From: Saururus chinensis
Taxonomy: Eukaryota > Streptophyta > Magnoliopsida > Piperales > Saururaceae
Reading direction: 5' to 3'
NCBI GenBank assembly: GCA_035235625.1
Contig: CP141140.1
Location: 56,167,351 to 56,231,350 of the forward strand
Length of the DNA: 64,000 nucleotides
The notes under the pieces: model-generated
Databases searched by the model: none
Told to the model about the DNA's origin: nothing
Seen by the model: only the letters and a program-made list of their open reading frames with translations
Made by a program: the position numbers and the translations under genes
Shown: positions 58,601 through 64,000 of the stretch, one piece after another
How positions within the stretch are numbered: position 1 is the first letter of the stretch
How the letters are laid out: each line of letters opens with the position of its first letter

Positions 58601-59320
58601 TGTATTCTGGACTTTTAATTTGGATCAGAGTAGACTGTTTATGGGACTTGTACTCAGGGACACCTGGGAGTTATTTGTATTTAAAAATCCATGATCATGG
58701 TGATTTAGTCGTACGTATATTTTCGAGTAGCACCTGAGGATATTTGATTTGATGGTACGATGTTTAACCGTATCATGTTTAAAAATTATAAACTGTTTAT
58801 ACGGGTTTTGATTTTGTCATTTTGACTCCGATTTAACGTATAAAAAAAATTTTCTATGAGTTTTAAGAAAAATGGATGAAAAATCTCGGGCGTTACACAG
58901 GTATAGGGTTTAACCCTTGAGACTCTATTGGATTTACTTCCTTTGAGTTTCTACGTATGTGACCTAAAAACAAAATGAAAGGAGTGAGCTATGCAACCTT
59001 AAAAAAAAAATACTTGATAAAGAAGGGACAACTTCAGTCTCATTAAGTTCATGAGTCCGTTCTTGAATTCTTTATGAATCCAAATTATCAAGGGTACCTA
59101 AAAAAAAAAGAGGGAGAAAGGAAAATAAAGTTTTCTTTTCGTTAAAAAAAAAAAAGAAGAAGAGAAGAGGATGTGTGTTTAGCATACCTTCAAAAGTAAT
59201 AATATCTTCTGTATTTATATCGCCATCAATTCCATCCACAAAGTTCACCAAGCTTTGGGAACCCACATCACTTGCATGACAAGAGGAAGATGAAACTTCT
59301 ACATACAAAGAGAACAATGA

Positions 59321-59424
<104 letters not shown>

Positions 59425-61769
59425 GTATAAAAAGCCAAGATGTTTAAACCTTGAATAGTAATTTGATCACTTTTCTTCTTCTTCCGAAGACGAAGGGCTT
59501 TTGACTTTATCCTGGTTCCCTTACCAAGATCATCTGATTTAAGTGAAAGTAGCCTTTTGTTTGAATCAGCAATGACAGAGCAAAATGAAGGTGCCTTTGA
59601 TATATCTGCATTTAGGTAGTTCTCAGCTGCACTTACCCACCAATTAGCAAAACATTCAGTGTAGACGGTGCTTTCATCGGGATAAATGAATTTTGTTCCA
59701 GTATCACATTTTATGAAGTGATACCAAGCACAAGCAGCATCGCAAATTTCTCCGTGTCGTTTCCTTTGAAGGTTAGGATTTCCCACCATACCTTGAGAAT
59801 ATCCAAATTGTACAGCAAATCTGCTTGGGGTGTAAGGTTCAAGTTCTACTTGAAGTACACTCCGGTAAACTAAAGTACTCGGGCGGATGTTGATAAGCCA
59901 GATAAATGCAGCATCATCCATTTTTTTTACACCAGCAAGGGAAGAATTGTCCATCATCATTAAAATGTGAGACTTCCAAAATGCCAGTTTCCATGAAAAC
60001 GGATTTTCTCTCGTGCTTCTTTCAAAGATAAGTTTTTAAAAGAACTTACTGCTAATCTCCCCAAGAAGGCTTCACCCCTATGAGCTGGAGGAGTAGGTGG
60101 AGGGTGTAGAGAGGGACAATGCATGACATACCAGCTGTAGAAGAAATGGGCAGGATAAGCCTTCAATTTGTACTTCTCTGAACCAAGATGCTTTACATGA
60201 TCACGTAAACCAGTGCATAATCGAGCTACCATGGCAGGGCAAAGGGCAAAACGTGTGTCCAATGCCATGCGGGCTGCAACTAAGAATAATGAAGGATCAA
60301 GTAGTCGAGGATTCTTGCTCGGAAATATACAACGGCGAAGCCATGCAACAAGGTATGCAGCAAGAAAAGTTTCTCTGAGCATGACATGACCATCAGCTCG
60401 TAATGCTCGAAGCCCTGGTTCTTCACTTTCAGGCACTAGTAAATCTTCCAAGCTAATGGAATCTTTTCTTGCCTGTGCTTCAATATCTGCCTTGGTAAGA
60501 GGAGTCCGAGTCTTATATCTCAATGATTTCTCATTACTCTCAATCTCGGCCTGTGTTTGGCTAAATTCAATAATGTTAAAGAAATGGCTTGTCCACTGTT
60601 GAATGAGAACGCCTTTGGCATGAACTGGTTTCTCTTTTGCAATAATGGTAAAGTGAAGAAACAGTTCAGCTACAATCTTGTATAAGTCAGGCTCTGCTTC
60701 TTGAATCAACTCTAATTCTTCATTGCAGGGAATATACTCTTCATAAATCTCCCCAAAGCCTGGAAGAGCTGAGATATGTGTCATCTCACTTAAAGAAAAC
60801 CCATACTCACCGTTTGGAGAAAGACAAGTATTGGTTGCAGGACAAAAAGACTCCAACATAGCAATATGAATTTGCTTATTCAATGTTATTCCTCTCTGTG
60901 TGGCCAATACTGCTTCCAACAAACCACTTCTCTCCAATCTAGATGCATATGAACCTACAATTTTCCCAGTGAGAATAGACCAACGCTTTGAGTCATAGGC
61001 CCATCCGCTTATGTGGTCGAAGTCATTATATGAAGACCCTTTCGCCATGAATTGAGTCAAAAGTGTTTCCAACTGAACGTTCTCTTCTCTATTATTCGAA
61101 GATGTAAGGGTACTTGGATATAAAACTCGACGTTCAATGTCTCCATATCCTCGCTTGATAAAATCTCTACCCCCTTTTGTAAACACCACGAATTTGACAC
61201 CACTAGAACGGTGAGTCAATTCTGAAGAGCGTTCTAAAAATAACTCATTTGACGGAATTCCTTTTGAAGGGGAACCTTTGGAACAAACTGCAGATTTATA
61301 AGATCTAATGGATAGATCATGATCAAAAGACATATTAGTGGAAAATAACTTCCCCATATATCTGAAAATACCAATTTGCTTTCGTGGAAATCCGTAAGAA
61401 AAAGAACCACCTTCGCCGCCATCTCCACATATGTAGGCAGGTTTTGGAAATATCCACTCTCTATCAGTTATTAGAGTTCTTTCAAGATCAGGAACCATTT
61501 TCTTTAAAATAGAAGTCCGCTTGTGTTGGTTATCAGCGCCTAAATCTTTTATGGTTCTAGAGATGATTTGTCCATCTAAACGAAAAATTGGGAACCTTGA
61601 ACCACCTGACGTCTCTTCTTCTTGTCTTTGGACACTTGCACGAAAAGAAGAAGCCATTCTGGGAGAGGAGTCTTTCAGAAGAGAAAAAAATAAACTTAAA
61701 AAAAAAAGAGAGAGAAGTTAGTAAAAAAAATCAAATAAAAAAAAAGTAAAAAATAAAATTAAAAAAAAT

Positions 61770-62440
61770 CATCAAAAGTAAGTAAGTCTAAAGTTCTCAA
61801 TCCCGAAGGAGACATAATTAGACTGCATCCCTTTTGACAAATTTCAAAAAAAAAAATCAATCAATCAAAATCAAAGAGAGCATGCCTAAAGTTCTCAATC
61901 CCCTCAGAAAGAGACATAATGAGACTTGCATCTCGCTTTTGAAAAATGATAAAAAAAAATCATCAAAAGTAAGCAAGTCTAAAGTTCTCAATCCCGAAGG
62001 AGACGTAATTAGACTGCATCTCTTTTGACAAATTTCAACAAAAAAAAAATTAATCAATCAAAATCAAAGAGAGCAAGCCTAAAGTTCTCAATCCCCTTAG
62101 AAAGAGACATAATGAGACTTGCATCTCTCTTTTGAAAAAAAAAAGATAAAAAAAATTTATTAAAAGTAAGCAAGTCTAAAGTTCTCAATCCCTAAGGAGA
62201 CATAATTAGACTGCATCCCTTTTGACAAATTTAAATAATAAAAAAAAATTAATAAATCAAAAAATCAAAGAGAGCAAACTGTTCTCAATCCTCTCAGAAA
62301 GAGACATAAAGAAACTTACATTTTTTTTGAAAAAAAAAAATTTCTAAATTTCTCAATCCCCTTAGAAAGAGACGTAATAAAACTTGTAAAACGATATAAA
62401 AAATTATTAAGATTCTCAATCTTCTTGGAAAGAGAATTAG
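61770..62440 (+). repeat. ~195-bp AT-rich tandem array at the 3' side of the Tat-type element
   Basis: Units start at about 61,776, 61,968 and 62,165 (AAGTAAG(T/C)AAGTCTAAAG). Each is a dimer of two ~95-bp halves that both carry CTAAAGTTCTCAATCCC and a GAGACATAAT segment. The last unit is decayed. AT-rich tandem arrays before the 3' LTR are common in Tat elements. Confidence 0.85.
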
Positions 62441-62639
62441 AATTGCAACAAATTTTTATATGTCGTTATATAAGTTATAAAGTTATTTAAGTTCTTGGAA
62501 GTCTGTAAATTACACTGTAAAGTTCTTGGATGTCCGTAAATTACACGCCTGTAGCTGGCAGAAAGAAGAAGACTTGCTCCAATCCCAACGTAGTCTTCAA
62601 TCTGCAAAATAAAAAAAAAATTTATTAGCTTCATTAAAA

Positions 62640-63780
62640 AAAAGGTGGCGCTCTACGTAAGCCCAGCTCAGCCAGACTTATGCACAACCAAGCTGTCTTA
62701 TGGCAAGCCGGATAAAAAAAAATTCAAAAAAAAATCAAATCAAATCAAACTATAGCCATTGATTTTCCTGAGTAAATCAGGACCATTCATAAATAAAAAA
62801 AATTATCAAAGTCATTGGATCGCCATGGACAAATCATGGCCATTGATATCAAATCCCTAATACCCATCGACTTCTCCTTCCTCCATCCCGTTCCTTTCCA
62901 AACACTTCCAACCGCCCCTTCTCCTCTTCCCAGTCCAGTTCCCATTCCGTCGTTCTCCCGACTGCCACCGGCCGACGGTTCTCCCTCGCCGGCCCTCGCT
63001 CCCTCTGCCTCCCGGATCTCCTCTTCTTCTTTGTCCATCAACCCACACCTCGCGCCACCGGACCTCACTGGCCCCGCTGGTCGATCGCCGCCCCTTCACC
63101 CTCTCCGCCGGCTGCTGCTCTCCAGTCCCTGCTGCCGCCACCTCCTTTCAACAGATCGCCAGCCGCCCTCAGTCCCAATCTCCCTCTTCCTCGCCTTCTC
63201 TCACCACTCCCAGCCGCTCTGATCGCCGTCATCACTCCCTTCGCACCTTGCGCCACCATCAGCCTCTGCCTCGCGTCGTTGGCGCCACAGCCATCTCCAC
63301 CATCTTCTCCCATCACCCCATCGACCAATAACCGGCTCCCACCTCTCCGCTTTGTCCTGATCTCCCAGCCGCCGCCCAAGAAGACCGACAAGTCGGGAAG
63401 CAAGGAGTCGACCTCTGCTGTTCCGTCCCGATCGCTCTCCGTTCACCCGTTTTCTGCCGCCCATGTCTCGGTTCTGCCGGCTACAACGACCGCCTCCTCG
63501 CTAGTTTCTCGACCCCAATTTCATCCCTCAGTCACAAACTCCCAAGCCAGCACCTTTCTTAGACCTCCTCTATCCCTGCCACCCTCACCTTCCATTCGAT
63601 CGATCCCAAGTCAAGCCCCGCCACCTATGCCAATCGGCCCTGCTCCTATGAAGACGGTTGGACCCAAACCACCGCCCACGGAAAACCCGTCGGCCACCGT
63701 TGGATAGTCCTCTCTTCATCTATGCAGTAGTACAAAAACAAAAAAAAAGAGGAAAAGAAAAGAAAAAAAAAGTAACCTTG
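62640..63780. other. CT-rich repeat-like sequence, no supported gene
   Basis: From about 62,870 the plus strand is rich in CCTCC and CCGCC words. Open frames on both strands are Pro/Ser- or Gly/Arg-rich with no domain. It may be an LTR or leader of another element; it does not match the 5' LTR at 41.5-43.1 kb. Confidence 0.35.
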
Positions 63781-63985
63781 AGCAATCTCCACCAGCGCTT
63801 CCTCACAAATTACTGCAGAAGGCTCAGCAAATCAATGAAGAACAACAGCGATTCACAGGTCCTCACAAGTTAATGTAGAAGGCTCAGCAATTCACAGGTC
63901 CTCACAAATTAATGCAAAAGGCTCAGCAAATCAATGAAGAACAGCAGCAATTTCCACCAGCGCGTCCTCACGAATCAATAGAGAT
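63781..63985 (+). repeat. Tandem repeat at the right edge
   Basis: Three irregular units (about 40-65 bp) built of TCCTCACAAATTA, GAAGGCTCAGCAA and ATCAATGAAGAACA, plus two copies of TCCACCAGCGC at the sides. Purpose unknown; it continues close to the window end. Confidence 0.75.
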
Positions 63986-64000
63986 AAAGTAGTAATTCAA

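Larger units (their letters stand above)
54463..58897 (+). mobile_element. Solo LTR-B, copy 2 (4.4 kb)
   Basis: It begins TGTAACTTCCCGGATTTT and ends GGGCGTTACA, flanked by a perfect target duplication CAGGT (54,458-54,462 and 58,898-58,902). It shares with copy 1 long near-identical blocks, for example 57,800-57,990 versus 22,880-23,060 and 56,030-56,420 versus 20,930-21,310. It differs by a GC-rich tandem block (54,700-55,640). The long frames over that block are artefacts. It lies in exon 3 of the antisense gene, so it is younger than the Tat-type element. Confidence 0.93.

Noticed and set aside
62787-63707. Pro/Ser-rich plus-strand and Gly/Arg-rich minus-strand frames
   Set aside because: CT-rich low-complexity DNA with frames on both strands and no motif.

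Overview
This is nuclear DNA of a flowering plant. The evidence is a spliced DUF247 gene, a spliced pollen Ole e 1-like gene, an LRR receptor kinase of the plant MIK2 type, and a dense layer of plant LTR retrotransposons (copia, Athila-like, Tat-type gypsy, and very long solo LTRs). I cannot name the species from the sequence.

Host genes are few. A two-exon DUF247 gene lies at 1,159-3,229 (+). A two-exon Ole e 1-like secreted protein gene lies at 27,888-29,281 (+). An LRR receptor kinase at 30,292-33,811 (-) is broken by three frameshifts and one stop, although its kinase half still carries the catalytic motifs. An orphan HSP90 ATPase-domain exon (34,340-34,606) and a 51-codon ORF with a membrane segment (34,760-34,915) sit between that pseudogene and repeat-rich DNA.

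Region 3.9-11.2 kb holds old repeat debris. It contains an LTR with a tRNA-iMet primer binding site, decayed copia gag pieces on both strands, an LTR-like promoter block with a roughly 55-bp tandem array, and a MITE-like element. Region 11.2-27.5 kb is a nested stack. A copia element of about 5.3 kb was split first by the 5' half of an Athila-like element (13.2-15.7 kb) and again by a solo LTR (LTR-A, 16,574-25,003). LTR-A was itself split by a 4.6-kb solo LTR (LTR-B copy 1, 19,645-24,239). LTR-B has a perfect 5-bp target duplication and LTR-A a duplication with one mismatch.

Region 37.5-41.5 kb holds an inverted LTR related to the one at 3.9 kb, the 3' end of another copia element, and a giant imperfect palindrome with arms of about 1.3 kb. 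Region 41.5-62.6 kb is one large Tat-type gypsy element. It has a TATA box, a primer binding site, gag with 39-residue tandem repeats, protease, RT, two RNase H domains and integrase. Between pol and its 3' side lies an antisense, four-exon gene for a plant-mobile-domain plus coiled-coil protein. A second LTR-B solo LTR (54,463-58,897, TSD CAGGT) sits inside exon 3 of that antisense gene. The last 1.4 kb is CT-rich and repeat-like with no gene I can support.

The most notable system is the retroelement with the spliced antisense passenger gene. Next come the giant palindrome, the pair of giant solo LTRs, and a TTCGAA-containing cassette shared by two otherwise unrelated LTRs.
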